A DNA stretch of 64,000 nucleotides from Latrodectus hesperus (taxonomy: Eukaryota > Arthropoda > Arachnida > Araneae > Theridiidae), in assembly GCA_037975125.1 (NCBI GenBank), contig CM075853.1, forward strand, positions 56,705,091 to 56,769,090, written 5' to 3'. How positions within the stretch are numbered: position 1 is the stretch's first letter; the number at the start of each line of letters is the position of its first letter. The notes under the pieces are model-generated. The model searched no databases and was not told the DNA's origin. It saw only the letters and a program-made list of their open reading frames with translations. Positions 38,727 through 54,173 of this stretch are shown here, piece by piece. The position numbers and the translations under genes are program-made.

Positions 38727-41199
38727 TTAATTTTCTAATATAAAAGTAAAAAAAGTTTGAAAATTTTTAAATTAAAAATGAGCAAAATGTATCATCAGAA
38801 ATTACATCCAATTTTTAATTTCTTAAATGTTAAAATAAAAAAATATATTAAATAAAAACAGCATAGATCATTATTGTTAATTTTTAAACTTCATTTTTAA
38901 TAATGCCAAAAAAAAATAGTAATATTAATCTCAAATTAAATTAGCTCATTTTTATTCAAATTCTTAAACTGTTTTTTTAAGTTTTCAAGTAACCTGATGT
39001 AAAATTGAATTATACCATAACTGAATTATAAACAAAATTTGAGTGTAAAAATTTATAATAAATTGAATCATTTCAAAGATAATAATTTTTGTAACGATTC
39101 CCTCAATTTTAATTTTTGCCGTGATGGCAGCTAAATGTTAAGCGTTCTGACCTCTGGTTTAACAGTTTATTGTTCTTCGTAACAGATAACAGATTCCTCC
39201 TCGGATTTGGATGTTGTTACTGGTTAATTGTCGATTTTAAACTATATATCTCAATCTAAATTATCCCTGTAAATGCCCATTAAATAAGAAAACAAATCAA
39301 CCCTTGTCTTTCAAATTTTTATATTTGTTTTTATTCAATAGTTTACTACGATTTTCATAATTCAATTGATAGTTTCATATGCATTTCTTTGTTTTAAATT
39401 ATTGGGTCATATTCCTTGTATTACTATTTGTTTTTAGTTACTGTAGATAATTTTGATAAATAATTTACGTTTTTTAAGAGAATTTACAAAAGGCCATTTA
39501 TCTATTCAATGAAATTGTAAATAACTTTGTTCGTTTGAGAAAATAAGATGATTATTAAGTTTTTGTTGTTTTTATTTTTAAATAAATTTTTTTGTAAAAT
39601 CAAAGTATGCTTCTTTATCAGTTATCTTTTCTATGGTATTTGCTTACATAACAATTTTTTTGTATACTTACTATTTTATCATTCCAATGTCTATTATTTG
39701 CTTGGCAAAATGGGGTATAATATTTTAATGAGTATAATATTCACTATTTAGTAACGAAATTAAATCATTCATATAATGTTTTACATATTTAGAGTTTGAA
39801 TCATACTTGCTTTAAAATTTTTTTATAATTTTATAATTTAAAACTACTTTAAAAGGAAAGATTATACGATTTGTACAGACATGCATTTGAATTAAAAATT
39901 AATAAATTTAAAATGTTTATAAAAATGAATTAATGAAATAAATTCTCCAAATTCTGATGCAGCAATTTTTTATGATTCCATAAGCATACAAATCTATTTT
40001 GTCATAAAACTTCTCATAGATAACTTACAAATAATAGACTGTCATAAGAGCACTTTAAACATCCATATTGAACCTATTTCTTCAGATGATGAACGTAATT
40101 AATTTAAAAAAAAAACATAAGGAACATAAAAAGTTCTAAGTATTCCCATCAACAGAACTGCGTATAGAAAATAAAAATGCATCATCCATTGCTCTTTGCA
40201 TAGCAGTTGCTCATCTGGAAATTTACGCCCTAAAAATATAGTATTATTACTAGACAGTTTTATTAATGTCACACGTTACATAATGAATCACGTAATGTTA
40301 AATTATATTGCCTGGTTTTTATCAGCGACATCTTTTTAAAGTTAGATTAAAGGTTTATAGGGGTAGAAGTTAGCATTTACATAGCACGAAGGAACAAACT
40401 TGGAAAATTCCCTCAAAAATTCGCATTCAGAATACACAAACGCAACATTCATTTCTCGTTGTTCAATTACGGTTGACTTGAACCTGGGTCAGGTATTTTT
40501 AAAAACACAATGTTTTCTTTAAACTACAATAAACAATCAACTAATGATGAAAATGTTTAATCAAATTAAAAATCTGAATTTAAATGTCAATATAAAGTAT
40601 ATTTCTATCACACTTTAATTTAAATTAAAATTTTATTCTTAGATTTTAATTTGAATTAATTTTTAATTTTAATTTAAACTAAAATTTGGAAGAACACAGG
40701 AGTATGAAATGAGCATGATCAATTGAATACTTGATTAGAATTAACTGAAAATTCCTCCTTGATACTGTTATTTCCTTTGTTATATTGAAGGTAAAAAATT
40801 ATTTTTATCATGATTTAGCTTAAATATTTAGCACTTTAAGAAGCTAAACCCAAAATTTCAGCAGATTGCTTCACTATATTTTAAAATAAGAAAACTAAAA
40901 AGTAAATCACTTTCGAAAATGAATTAATATTTATTTCAAATGAAAAATTTAAACACATATTCCTTGAATCTATAGAAGCACATAAAATGTATTATAAAGT
41001 TTCAATTTAGCTTAATAATTTAAAAATATGTGTAACATATTTCTTCATTGTTATTTCTTATATCTTCTGTTATCGCAAATGCGATTGAAATACCATGTAT
41101 TTTCATAAGCGGTTGATCCTACAATTTTTATTTAAAACTTGCTTTCAAACATTTCATCCTCAAACATATTCGATAAAAAATAATAAAAATCTTTTGTAT

Positions 41200-41640
41200 T
41201 CAAGTGCTTTTCGGCAGAAGTGTTCAATGAAGCGCATTTTCAAGAGCTCAAACTATCCACCTCATTAATCTATTAAAGTATTATGCCTCTTTTTTTCTCT
41301 CTTCCAAGCACAAGAACTTCTTGTTGCTTATTCTAACACACCACCAACTTTCATTCAATACAATATAGTATTCCCACTGGGGTTTTTGTTAACAGCGACC
41401 AATTATTCACTTGATTCTTGGTAGCAGAGGCCACCGTGCTACTGTTTTTGAGTGTAAGAGTCAATATTTGATGTAAGCTCTTTCTGAAAGCCATAAAAGC
41501 AGCACCTGTGTTAGGTAACCTACATACAAGTTTCAAAGCACGTGGGTTTGGGAGTGTGGAGTTGTTTTCAGAACATTTTTGTTCTTTGATATCTGAAAGG
41601 ACGTTGGCGTGTTAGAAAGTGTGCCAAATGATATGAATAT
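41200..41640. promoter_or_regulatory. Intronic GC-richer island, regulatory candidate
   Basis: Holds several short inverted motifs: CAAGAA-C-TTCTTG at 41311-41323, GTAGCA...TGCTAC at 41421-41442, and AGAACA-4-TGTTCT at 41570-41585, plus the E-box CACGTG near 41540. No family-like coding frame. Confidence 0.3.
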
Positions 41641-44034
41641 TGAAGTTGTTTCAAACTTGACTTGAATATTATTTGTCTTAAAGGAAAATTATACTTTTTT
41701 CAGAAAAAACAATATAATTAAAAAACGGTTTAAAAGTCTTTGCAATAAATAATTTTCATATATTTATTTTAAATTAAATATCATTTTATATTTTAAAGTT
41801 ATTAAGAAAAGGAAAATATATTATTTAGGAAATTTGTGTAGAAACTTTGCTTTGGATCAAAAAATAAATAGATACTGAAATATATTTTTTTATTTGCTTA
41901 AATAATGGTCTCAGTCGTTGGCAAGTCTGTAAATTGATGACATACGTGATAAACCTTGTATACATTTTTTATTTACAGATCTTTTACATCAATTTTGTAA
42001 GATTAATTTTATAATAAAAAATGAATACACATCTAAAAACTTTCGTTGTGCTCATTTACCGAGTCTTTTAGGTTATAAATGTATCTAACATTTGAATTTA
42101 ACATTTAGCTCTTTCTAAAATTTTCTTTCGGTTTGATTTAGAATGGATGTTGGTACTACGTTTTTCACTATAATTGATAAATTGTAAGCGATTACTTAAA
42201 ATGAATTTCAAATCTTAACAAAGATTTGTGCTAAAATAGATCATAAATCAAGAATTCCATTAAATCTTAAACAGAATACTTAGAGCTGGTTATTCAACTA
42301 TCAATTAGAATACAATGTTTAAGAGAAAAGTCTTTTCAAAAGTAAATTCAGTACAAAAGTAAAAGTTTTAGTAACATTTTCTTCTTATTTTTACATTGGA
42401 GTTACCACTGATATAAATTAAGCATGCATTTTTACATACGTTTATACATTTTAGATTGTCGAATTTATTTTGAAAATACATAAGTTATTTTGTCAATGTA
42501 ATACGAAATATATTATTTTTCAATGTCCTATAACATTTTTATTCAATAAATTTCTTGAATTTGTCTAAATAATTTTTTAATAACCAAACTGATGTGGAAT
42601 ACATTTTATGGTACTGTTTTTCTAAAAAATGTATTTACATCTGTTTTTTACAAAAATAATGAATACATTTAATATGGAATTCTTATTTTACCCTATGATA
42701 TCATTTGACCTAAAGATTGTATGAATATTTATCAGGATAAAACTTTTTTTTTATTTATCAATTGTTAAAACACGGAAGCAAAAAATGTTTTTAATCCTTT
42801 TCAAATCCAATTAATTTTACTTTATAAATAAAGCAATCAATAAAATTACATTACATTTATTTTAAATTAAAGGATTTAATTCAGAAATTTAATTTTGCAA
42901 AGGAATAAAACTGCATATTTTTATTAAAATTTTAAATTCCATGTTGTTGCAATCATATGAATGTTTAACTTTAATAACATAGTAGTATTAAACTAAAATT
43001 AAATAGTTCGATAAACTTGAAATTCTTTTGAAAATAAGCTGTATATAACCATCTTATCTATTCATATACATGGTATACTGAATTTCATCTCCATTCGTAA
43101 TAATTTCTTCCACATTTTAACTGTGAAATTGATTTATTAATGAATAAAATTTTCACTTTAGAGAATATTTTCATGAAATTCGAATTTAGTTACTTTATTA
43201 AACTAACTCTTCCTGTGACGTCAAATGTAATAATAATTTTATTTAAAATATATATGGAAAGATACAACTTGAATCAACAGAAAAAATTTCATAAACACAA
43301 TGTAACTCATGTAATTTTATTATTTTGTCTCTCCAACCAAGCCCTTAGTCTTCCAAAGAATTATGTCACCATCTTATTTTTTAACTTTTCCCCAGAGAAA
43401 TGTAGTGTTTTCTCAAAACAAATGAACTGCAAATTCTAACGTTATCGTGAACTCCCTCACCATTGAAAATGCTTTCTAATAATTGTTATGTTCCGAAGCA
43501 ACAAGCAGGCGTTTGAGAAGTTTTCAACTTTTTGATGTATGTACATTTATATGAGACATTGCATGTTTATCTATTGATTACTTCAATCTCTGAAGGAATT
43601 ATCGATTTCCCATGTTACTGAAAAGGAATAACGCATTCTTCGCTCGCGGTCATCTTTTTGATGAAATGAATTATATCGATCCCAGTTCACTGTTTTAAGC
43701 TGCGGGGAATCCATCATCCATTTAAAATTTATATTTTCACTTTGAATTAGATTTTTCTCGCTTAGAAATTCAAAACCATGATTAATATATTTGTTGCAGT
43801 ACGCAATGTTTCGAAGGAATAACAAAATAAATATTAGCATGGAGAGGTAAGTTCATTGAATGTAAATAATTGTATGCATTAGAAATACCTATTTTCTATT
43901 ATGCGAAAAATAGTAATCATATCAAGCAATGTATGAAAAGTCATATAAAATATTATTGTTCAAAAATTCAGTTTATGATTTGACTTTCTGGATACTTGTA
44001 TGACAGGGGAAATAAAGGTACAAGTTATACGATA

Positions 44035-44131
44035 ATTTATATAATTTTTTATCTTTAACAATAATTATTTTAAATTAACAATTAATTGTTGTTAATGCAA
44101 CAAAGCAAAAGATAGAAAAAATTATATAAAT
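44035..44131. repeat. AT-rich foldback with 16-bp perfect ends
   Basis: ATTTATATAATTTTTT at 44035-44050 and its exact complement at 44116-44131 enclose 65 bp that also contain the near-palindrome AACAATTAATTGTT. Possibly a MITE-like relic. Confidence 0.5.
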
Positions 44132-45179
44132 ATTTCCTTAAAACATTACTTGTTTCATTGCTTGGCTGTTTAACAATATTGCATCCTTGAATTTTTCATA
44201 AACAGAGAAACTGAATTTTAATTAATAACTTAGTTTATAATACTTTAACGTTGCAATATATCTTAAATGCATATAATAAGATTGTAAATAATACTTAGCT
44301 AATTATATTTTACTAATGTTATAGAATAAAATTTCACCGAAGGTTTTAATTATGAGTGATATATTTAAACATAAAAAATGTCCTACTTAATTTTAAAATA
44401 ATTATGGATATGGCAGTTTTGTAAATTTTTCAATGCCCTAATAGATTTAATCTTAAAAGGTATGTAAAAAATGGCTGTTAATAGAAATTTTTTCATGATG
44501 TTTTAAAATATTTGTTACTTAATCTATCAAATATTTTGATATTTTAATCGAAGGTGCATTTGAATTTGATATATCAGATTATCTAAGTAAAATGACAAGA
44601 TTTGATAATAAAAAACTATAAACTACATTTTGTATTTCTTTGCTTAGATTTACTTTAATAATACATTAGTCCAAAATCCTCCAATTCAAAATCGTAAAAA
44701 TAATTTTTATGAACTCGTAAACTTGCTTTGCATGCATCGCATTTTCTTAATTTTTTTAAATTGTGTACTTCTGTATTTGGGGATATTTTTACAAAAATTC
44801 TTACTTTATTTAACAAAGTTTTTAAGAGTATTACCTTAAAATATGTTACAACTGAAATGAAACATTTTGTTTTCCCTGATTATAAGTAGTATAGCATTTT
44901 TCAAACTTCCATTAGTAATTATTTTGTTTTTATTTGATTGTAATTGGAGCAATATTTTACTATTTATTAAATATAAATTTATTAATGGGGATTTATTTAT
45001 TTTGCCTAATTAAATGTAAAAAATTAAATATTTATAAACAATAAAATGAATTTTGTATTGAAAGTAAATGATTTTATTTAATGTTTTTTTTAAATATTTA
45101 TGTAAAATATAATATTTCGTTACAATGAAAGCCAATGATTTTATACACATAGCTCTTATGATTTTGTGTTGGAAGCGAA

Positions 45180-45350
45180 TTAATATAAAAGCTCCTTTAG
45201 AGCTGTTTGAGTGGCGGAAATTTGAAAAGAGGATGCTTATCGGTGATTATTTGCAACCTTGAATTTTCGGCGCCACTTTGGCGTACAAAAATCATGGACA
45301 ACTGTGTTGCATATGCTGATGAATATGTCCTTATAAAAGCGAATTATTAC
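45180..45350. other. Short GC-richer intronic segment
   Basis: About 170 bp less AT-biased than its flanks, including GGCGCCACTTTGGCG near 45270. No coding frame or repeat family recognised. Confidence 0.25.
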
Positions 45351-48300
45351 TTCTACATAATAAATTAATAATATTATACAAAATTCCATTGTTAGAAAAC
45401 TTCAACATAAATTAAGAGACCCAACTGTCAATACTTATGAAAATACTGACAGTTTACTTATCAGTTGATTTTAAAATTCCAGTTCAATATAAATTGATTG
45501 CATACCTCTTTGGCCGATTAGTAAATTAATTATTATATTGACTTCAATGAAAAAAGTTTTTGATCATAGAATTTTTATAATTACTACAAAATATAATAAT
45601 TTCTATAATTACTGCAAAATTTAAGTAATCCAAAAAAAATAAACTATTTTTATGTTTTCTCATTTTAAATCAGCAGTTTAATTTTCCTTGTATCATGGGA
45701 TATGTTGAAAGTTAACTTTATATATTAATTTATATTTAAAATTGTTGATATAACACTATTTTAATATTTTAATAAAATCACAAATGTAAAAGAAAAGCAA
45801 CTTTCGAAATTAAATATCATATCATAAGTAGTATGAGAAGATTTCATTATCGTAGACTTTAAAAGTATGCCTAATTAAAAATACTTCGTGTTTATGCAAA
45901 GAATTTAACAAGAATTAGCTGAAAACATAGATAAAATAAGTTTTCTTTATTTTGATAATTTTACTGTATTAAAATAAGATTGATTATAAATGCTTGAAAT
46001 AAACTAACTCATTTAAAACCAATGCTTTCATTTAAAATTTCTGTTCCATAAAATAAACAAATAATATTTATAAATAAGGATGCAAACTATATTTAAAGTT
46101 ATGAATAGAATTATAATATTAATGTTTCCTGATTAAATAATGTTTTAAGTAAAATTTTTTAAACTTAAAATCATGTTTCAAAAAATATAACTAGAATTGA
46201 ATTTAAATTTTGAATTCAAATATGTTTAAGTAAATAACTGTTATTCCTCAAACCATTTTTTTCTTATTTTAAATAAATCATTTAAAAACATTAAGCGTAG
46301 TAAAAACAGCATTTCTTTGTATAATTCTCTGTCGAAGTATAAAACATTAAAATAAAAGTTAACAAAAATTTATTGAATGACAAAATTTATTAAAATATCT
46401 AGCTCACCAAGTATAAATATTTTATCTATTTTTAAATTTGTAGATATTTTCATTCGATAGTTATTTGTTTCTATTTTTAGTTACTTTTTTAATTTTAATT
46501 GAAAAGATGTTAATAAGCACATTTTATATATTTTATGCTTTTGATTCGATAACATGGTTCATTTAATAAAATATTAAAGAGTTCTGCACTTTGTGTTTAG
46601 AAATTATAAATACTTTATATTGTTTTTATTAGTTTTCTTTTTTAAATAACATATTAAATGAATGTCACATAGTGTTTTGATGATTAAAATGTACTTTTTG
46701 TTGATGGTCATAAGAAATAAGTAAATTTGAAAACGTTAATCCAATAAATTGCAATTGATAGCAAAGACTCCTTAAAGAAAGCTTTTTAAACTCTTAAATG
46801 TTACTCAAATAACTATTTTGCTGATAAATTTCAGTTTTCAAAAAACAAGATAAAATTCGAAAATTAACTTTGATTATAAATAAGGAAAAGTTAGTCTAAG
46901 TAGTGGTTTCTTATTTAACGAGATTACATAAGTTGATAAATTTTTTTCGAGACAGAGAGAATTATTTCACATTTCTTTTAATGATTCAAACTTGCAAATG
47001 TTGCTACAACAGATAAAGAATGAAAAGCTAATTTACGATAATAAATCATCATTAATGATTTTTATCTTTCCTCTATTATACATACATTTGATTAATTTAT
47101 TTTCAATTATGAATTACACTTAAGAAGAATAATTTTCTATTTTTTTTTTGGCTTATTTATTTATATTTTTTGAAAATGCAATTAAGAGTTTATTGTACAT
47201 CTTAATATACAACTGAAAATTAATTGAATATTTTGCTAAATATATAATTAATTTAAAAGAATGTGTTATATGCACACTTTTACCGTGCATATGAAGTTCT
47301 AGAAGGCGAAGAATCAGATAAATGGGGGGGAATATAAAAATTTAACAGCAAATTCTCCTACGTTATAAAAACATATCAAATTAATCTAATTAAATGCGAT
47401 TTCATAATATTACTTAAAAAATTTCCCTCAATTAATCGTAGGATAAGAAAAATAAAAACTTCGTACTCACAGTCTTCGATATAAGTGTCAAATTGGAACG
47501 TATCAAAATTATATCTATTTTTCAAAATTATTTTTATCTTTGAAGTAAAAATATTTAATTAATAATAATTTCTTAAGTTTATTCTTTAATATAATAATAA
47601 TCGCCAAATGGTACGTATTAAAATAATATCTAATTTTTTAAATTATTTTCTAATTGAAGTCAATGGAATTTAATGAAGAGACTAGTTTGTATTCAAGCTT
47701 AAATTAATTAATTAATTGAATAGGAATATTTGAAAACATTAATTGAAAACTAATTTTATAAATAAATACTCAATTTATACTGAAAGGTATGAAAATAATA
47801 CTTATAAATTATAATTAAATATATGTCATCTTAAAAAATACAGAAAATACCATTCTAGATTAAATGTGGGAATCTGGATAAAATAATGTAATTCGCGAGA
47901 CAAAATTCAAAGAAAATCATTGGAAAAATGCTTAAAAAATAAGCTAAAATTCTTTTAAAAATTGTGATTATTAAAGAAACTTCTGAAGTATAAGATGAAT
48001 CTATATTATACAAAAACACACAAAAAGACAACTATAAAAATATAATGTAAGTTAACTTATTCTTCGAATTCATACGAAAATTTCATTAGGCTTATAATTT
48101 TTAATTTATACGACTTCTTTTTGTTGCTTTTTATAGCATTGTAAATACTCGGTGTTTACTTAGAGTATTTTTATATGCTACGAAAATATCAATAAAAATT
48201 GTTTTCATAGGACACAAAGGATTCTTTTCTAGCTCTTAAAGATAGTTTGCATGTTCGCAAAAAGGGATTTGTGAAAATAAGTGGCGATAGGATTTTGTTC

Positions 48301-49489
48301 CAGAAAAAAATTAAAAACATTTTATTACTCTTGCAACATATGGTAATAATAGTCACAGTAAAATTATCTTTTTATTTCTATATTCCTTTATCTGTACTAA
48401 TTAACTACTTGATATTTTTAAGATGAACTACTGAAAGATTTTAGTTCATTCCCAAAACTTTGTTACTGTCAAGATTATACTGATTTCTTAAGATGCGACA
48501 TAAGAAATTCTTATGCTACAATTGATTTCTACAAATTTCCATTATTTCTTGATAGCAAATAAAAAATATAAGTGAATCTTAGTTAAATTTAAAAGACATC
48601 AGCATATAAGTTTTTAAATAATAAAAACATTTAAATATATTATTTTAAATTCAATAGAATAATTCAAAGTAAACCAAAAAATAAACGTAATTTAGAAAAT
48701 TGGTAAAATAAAGAACTATGTATATAGAAAAATAATCTATTAAATAAATTATTTTTTAATGAATTTTAATGACATGAAAGGGATTAAATAAACAAACAAA
48801 AATAACCTATTATAACCACAAAAGAAAAAATGTGAATATTATCATATTTTAAAATATATATAAAATTTCATTTACAAATGTATTGTATGTATTTCTAAAA
48901 ATACTTTAATGTCAGGAATACTTATTTATTTTTTAAAAAAAATCAAGCACATAACAACAATAAAATTTAATTATCTAAATTCAAGTATCACATTTTAAAT
49001 TTTTCTTCTAATTGTTATTTTCAGTAATTATTAAATTTTGTCACAAGTTTTATTGAAACGAGTAGGTAGGTCAATTCCCAGAACTGGAATCTATTAATAT
49101 TTTAGAGTAAGCTTTAGTACATTGTTAGTCACTCGAAATCATTGGAGTAAACAAAATAACAAATCGTTTAATTATTGGATTATTATTTCATTATCAATAA
49201 TACTGGTTTTCTCTAGCTTTGGTAATGAAAAGATGTCACAAAAGTCGAAGTAAAAGTAAATCTATTTGATCATGTCAAACCAATTTTTCATGTTACAGAA
49301 TTAAAGCGATAAATCCTAACAATATTTTCTTTTTTCACTGAAATGCTCCAAAATCTGAAGAAAAATTTGCGATATTATAATATAAAAATATAATGTAAAA
49401 TTGATTTTTAAAAAATTCAAATTAAAAAATATATTTTTGAATATATCGATTTCGATTGTGAGCAGTGAGAACATATTACATGTATACAA

Positions 49490-49790
49490 GAATTGTAAAT
49501 TTGCAACAAAGACTTCTGAGCCTTCCCGTTCTTTTGTTTCCGGGAATCGTCTGCGAACACGGGTGCAGTTAAAAGCGGTCGGGTCTCGTCAGCAGTACTT
49601 GAGGCTTCGCTCTAGCGCACTTCATCACGGAGCTTTCTGCCAGAAAGCAAACATTGCTGGCGGCAGTTCCATAATTAAAGCAATATTAACGGCCTCCAAG
49701 TTAACTATGCTTTCACCCCCTTCCTTCCCATTTTCAATTTAATTCGCGAGGGAACAATTTATCAAAACCTCCTGACATGATTATAGAGCT
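49490..49790. promoter_or_regulatory. Intronic GC-richer island, enhancer candidate
   Basis: About 300 bp with sharp edges, mixing GC-rich stretches with TAATTAAAG and TTAATT homeodomain cores and an ACAAAG TCF/SOX-type core. A 7-bp inverted repeat GCTTTCT-GCC-AGAAAGC lies near 49632. The overlapping 113-codon frame is not family-like. Confidence 0.35.
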
Positions 49791-51316
49791 CCTAAAAACA
49801 ATAGCCCAATTGTTTTAGTTCCTCTTTTCATTTTCATTTGGGTAGACGGTGAATTATAAAGAAAAGAAAAAAATGTATGGAAGGAATTTTAATATATTTC
49901 TTTGTTAAAGGAGGAAGGCGTATTTAAAGAAGAATAGAGCAGTACATCAAAGACGATTAATTTGACGTGGTGGGTGCCACTATATTATATAATACTTCCA
50001 AAGTATTATGATTGGTTGCTTAAAATGAACAGGATTGTCAGAAGTATCTGTGAATGGCAAGAATAATTACTAATGAAAACTTTAATCAGAAAACAAATAA
50101 AATATTTTGTTGAAATAATATATTAGATTTGCAATTTAAAATTAATTAAATATTTCGAACAAACTCTTAAATTTTTATTTTCTAAAAAATTCCTTAATAT
50201 TGTGTAACATTAAAATTTTGTATCAATATCTCATCATCATAAGCTTATATTGTTACATAGCCTATACTTTGTTATTATACAATGAAATTTTTTCATTCAA
50301 TTTTTGAATTCAATGCTTCTGCTTAATAATTGCAATTTCAATATCATATAGATATCTTTTCTATGCATATTTAAAAAAGGAAAAGTTTTACTACGATATT
50401 TTCAATTTAAAAGTTCTTATGTCATAATTTGAATCATTATTTCAATATGATTTGGACAAAATACTTATCCTAGTATATATGAAATTTATGCAAATTACCA
50501 GGAAACAATTTTAATCAAAGGCAATTTTCAGGCAATTTGTCACTTTTGCAAAAAATATTTTGTACATTTATGTCAGGTATTAGGCTCTCTTAAATCAACT
50601 ATTTCACTACCGAAATAATTAAAAATGTTTAGTCTCATTTATTTTCTTGGTTCTATATGTCTGTAATTAATTTTTCACGGACTATCTTGCTGAACTAAAA
50701 ATTATATCCTTATATAAATAAATTAAACAGCTCACAGCTGTTCGTTATCAATTCTTTTTTTCTGCCAAGAAGGGATTTTATAAAAATATGATACGATTGA
50801 CAGCTTCACTAATTTTTTCAGTATCGTATGTAACGCTGGTAAAAAATAATTTTAAAAATGTCAATGCCATGAAAAAATATTTAAAATAATGTTTGAAAAA
50901 TATAAGTACATAATTGAAAATAAAATAAGAATATTATTATTTCTCCTTCAATTTTGATTCAACCTCATGGAGTTTTGGTTAAGAATTGCATTTTCTGATA
51001 AGAAAATAGCTAAACTTTTTAATCTTATAAACATATAAATTTTCAATATTTATTTTTTATGAAATTTAAGTAATTTATATCTGAAAATTAAAAAAAAATA
51101 TTAAGAATCATTGTTAATATCCAAATTAAGTCTACATTTAGAATATTTTTGTAATTAAAGTATCCATTATTGTAAGAGATTTTGTAATTAATACATCTTT
51201 AATCTAGCCTCTTTTATTCACTGAACCTTGAATACATCGTAAAGAATAAAAGCTGTCCAAATTAAATTTTTCTTCAGCAAAACTATTTGAGTCAGTGAAG
51301 TTTTGGATTTTTTACT

Positions 51317-51488
<172 letters not shown>

Positions 51489-53572
51489 CAAATGAATAAT
51501 CAGGTAATTGTATATGTATATCTAGAGTATGAGAGATAAAAGAAAACTGTGCAGACTTTATTGGACTAAAAACGATACAGAAATAAGATTTTAATTAACA
51601 AAATAATATTATTTCTACAATTTTAAAAACATTAAATAAATACTTTTTTAAAACATAACAATGCTTGAAATATAAAAATATAAAGTGCTGAATTTTTTAA
51701 AACTATATAGAATAAATTAAAATAATTGTTTGAATAGAATTATTTAATTTTACATTTTATTCATAATTCACATTCATTTTCTTTTTGTTTATATTTTCTG
51801 TAAAAAATTTTTCGAAAAATCTAAATGAGTATTACATCTAATTTTAAAAGTATTAAAATTGTAGTCTGAAAATTGCATAATACATAATAAAATTACATAT
51901 GGAAATGCAATAAATGAAAACAGAAATACAGGAATGATTATCAAATAAGAACATTTTATAGAGTATCATTAGAGAGCAAAGGTGTGTAAAAAATTCATTT
52001 ATTTAAAATATCATAAGAAATATTTTTTTCGTTAAGCAGGAATTTAAATGAGTAAATATTTAATTTAACATACTGAAAATACATAAGCTCTTTTTAAACA
52101 GTAAACTTAAGACGAATAAGTCAGAATAGGAAAATATAATATAGTTACGAAGAAAATAATTTATGACACAAACTTACCACATCAAATATCAGCTATCATT
52201 TTTAAAGATATTTCATTAATTTATGTTTCCCTTCTGGTTTTCATTGCTTCCCAAAATCACATAATATCTTTTTTATATAATAGCATATCTAACAATTTAA
52301 TTATTCTCAATAATATAGTAAAACACAGATATACAGTTAAAACTTTATGTAGTTTTACACAATCTACTCACTTTAATACGTAAATAAATATTAGAGATAT
52401 TATTCTATTAGGCAAATTTATCTAAAGATAATTCTAAAACTCTTCTTTTAGTCTACTATACATTCCAAAATGTACAATATTTTTCGTTATCAATATAACT
52501 AATATTGTAAGACACTATCATACCATTAAACTTCATGAAAAGTTCTTCACCTTTGGGAAATAGTAAATAATATTTTTTAATAATAATGCATTTACTTTTG
52601 GGTGTATTTTCTTAAATTCAAAATTAAATATTTTATTTCAGTTTATCCTATTTCTATCTAGATAAAATTTGAAAAAATACATTTTATATTTGTTGCGATA
52701 AATTGATTTTTAATTGATGAAAATTAAGATTTATATTTATATATCATTAATATTATAAATGTATGGTTTTTATTTTACAATACGTCTGGAGTAGCATGCA
52801 TGCAACAGAAAAGTATTGTTTATTAACAATTTATGTGGCTGACAATTGATGAGTGCTATAAATTTTTTCTTATTTTAATTATTTTCTTATTGTAATAGTT
52901 AATATTTAATTTTACTTTAAAAAAAACAGTTTATTAATATTATCATTAGTTTTTGAATAAATTTACCGTTAATAAAAATTTTAATAATTGTTTTTTTTTC
53001 GCAACATATTTTATTCTTATTTTCATGCAAACTTATTATAATTAAATGATATGAAATAAAAAATTTTAAATCAATAATACATATGGCATGTTTATAATAC
53101 TCATATTCACCAATAAACAAATATTTAATGTTCAAAACTATGTATTCTAGGTTTAATTGTAAATATTTAATGTCATTTCAAAAAAATTCATATAATTAAA
53201 ACTTTTAATAGTTTGAAATTGTTTATTATTTACACAATTTTATTAAATTATTAAATTAACCATTGAATTTCTTGTGAAGTTATGTCATAAAAGATTATAT
53301 GAAAATTTCTTATGACTTTATTTATGAAATTATTCTCAAAATTTATTATCACATGATTTCTTTTCATAAAAATTCATTATAATACTAAATTTTGAAAAAA
53401 AAGATTAATTTATCTATCTTATTTACATTAAATATCATAAAAAAATAATTTTATAGTTCTATTAATAATATAAAACTGATTGTGAAGAAATGAACTTGTA
53501 CATCAGCAATTTAGATTTACTTTCATTCTGAAATGGAATTTCATACTGACAATTTTGTTTTCCTTTTGATTA

Positions 53573-53601
53573 TTTACTATAATACAAAGTATTATAGTAA
53601 A
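53573..53601. repeat. Perfect 13-bp hairpin
   Basis: TTTACTATAATAC, AAA loop, GTATTATAGTAAA. It lies about 50 bp upstream of the transposon at 53651. Confidence 0.6.
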
Positions 53602-53650
53602 CAATTTTAAAAATGAAATACCTAAAATATCTTAAAATGTAAGAAATATA

Positions 53651-53953
53651 CAGTATGTACACTGAAGTCCCTTGCCACCCTCTTAACTTTGGAACGGCTG
53701 GTGCTATATTCATAAAAGTGGTGCCTAGGTATAGTAAAGTAGCCATGCGCTACTGAATGAAACCATCTACCACGCCACCTGGAGGAAAACTGTGGACTTA
53801 GCATTCGTATATCGAAAACGGAACGAGATAGGTAAAAAAAGTGATTTACAAAGTCGTAGAGCATCATCGATTTAGTACGAAAAGATACCTTGTAGGCATT
53901 AATGTGAAGAATACAACGGTTAAAAAGCGCATTTGTTGTTTCGTGCTGTGACG
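53651..53953. repeat. Left terminal inverted repeat
   Basis: About 303 bp, inverted copy of 55278-55582, starting CAGTATGTACACTGAAGTCC directly after the TA target. Confidence 0.93.
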
Positions 53954-54173
53954 TAGTACATCGTACGTGTGCATATTTGACGTGAAGCAAAAAATCGTTT
54001 TCGTGATTACATTTTTCATTTTTATTTCGAAATCGGAAGCACGGAAGTATTACAAATAATTCCAACAATTCGCATGCAGTATGCAAATACGTAAGAAACG
54101 TCACGTCTGTTCATCTTGGACAGCTATAAAAGAGACATCTTCTTGGGGCTGTAGTATGTTGATGCTAATGGTT

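Noticed and set aside
41570..41585. Glucocorticoid-type response element AGAACA-TGTTCT
   Set aside because: The spacer is 4 nt rather than 3, and a steroid receptor of that type is not expected in arthropods.
43140..43439. 99-codon + strand frame in the intron
   Set aside because: AT-rich composition, no motif, no plausible splice context recognised.
53622..54104. 160-codon minus-strand ORF
   Set aside because: It lies mostly in the left TIR of the Tc-type element and has no protein similarity I recognise.
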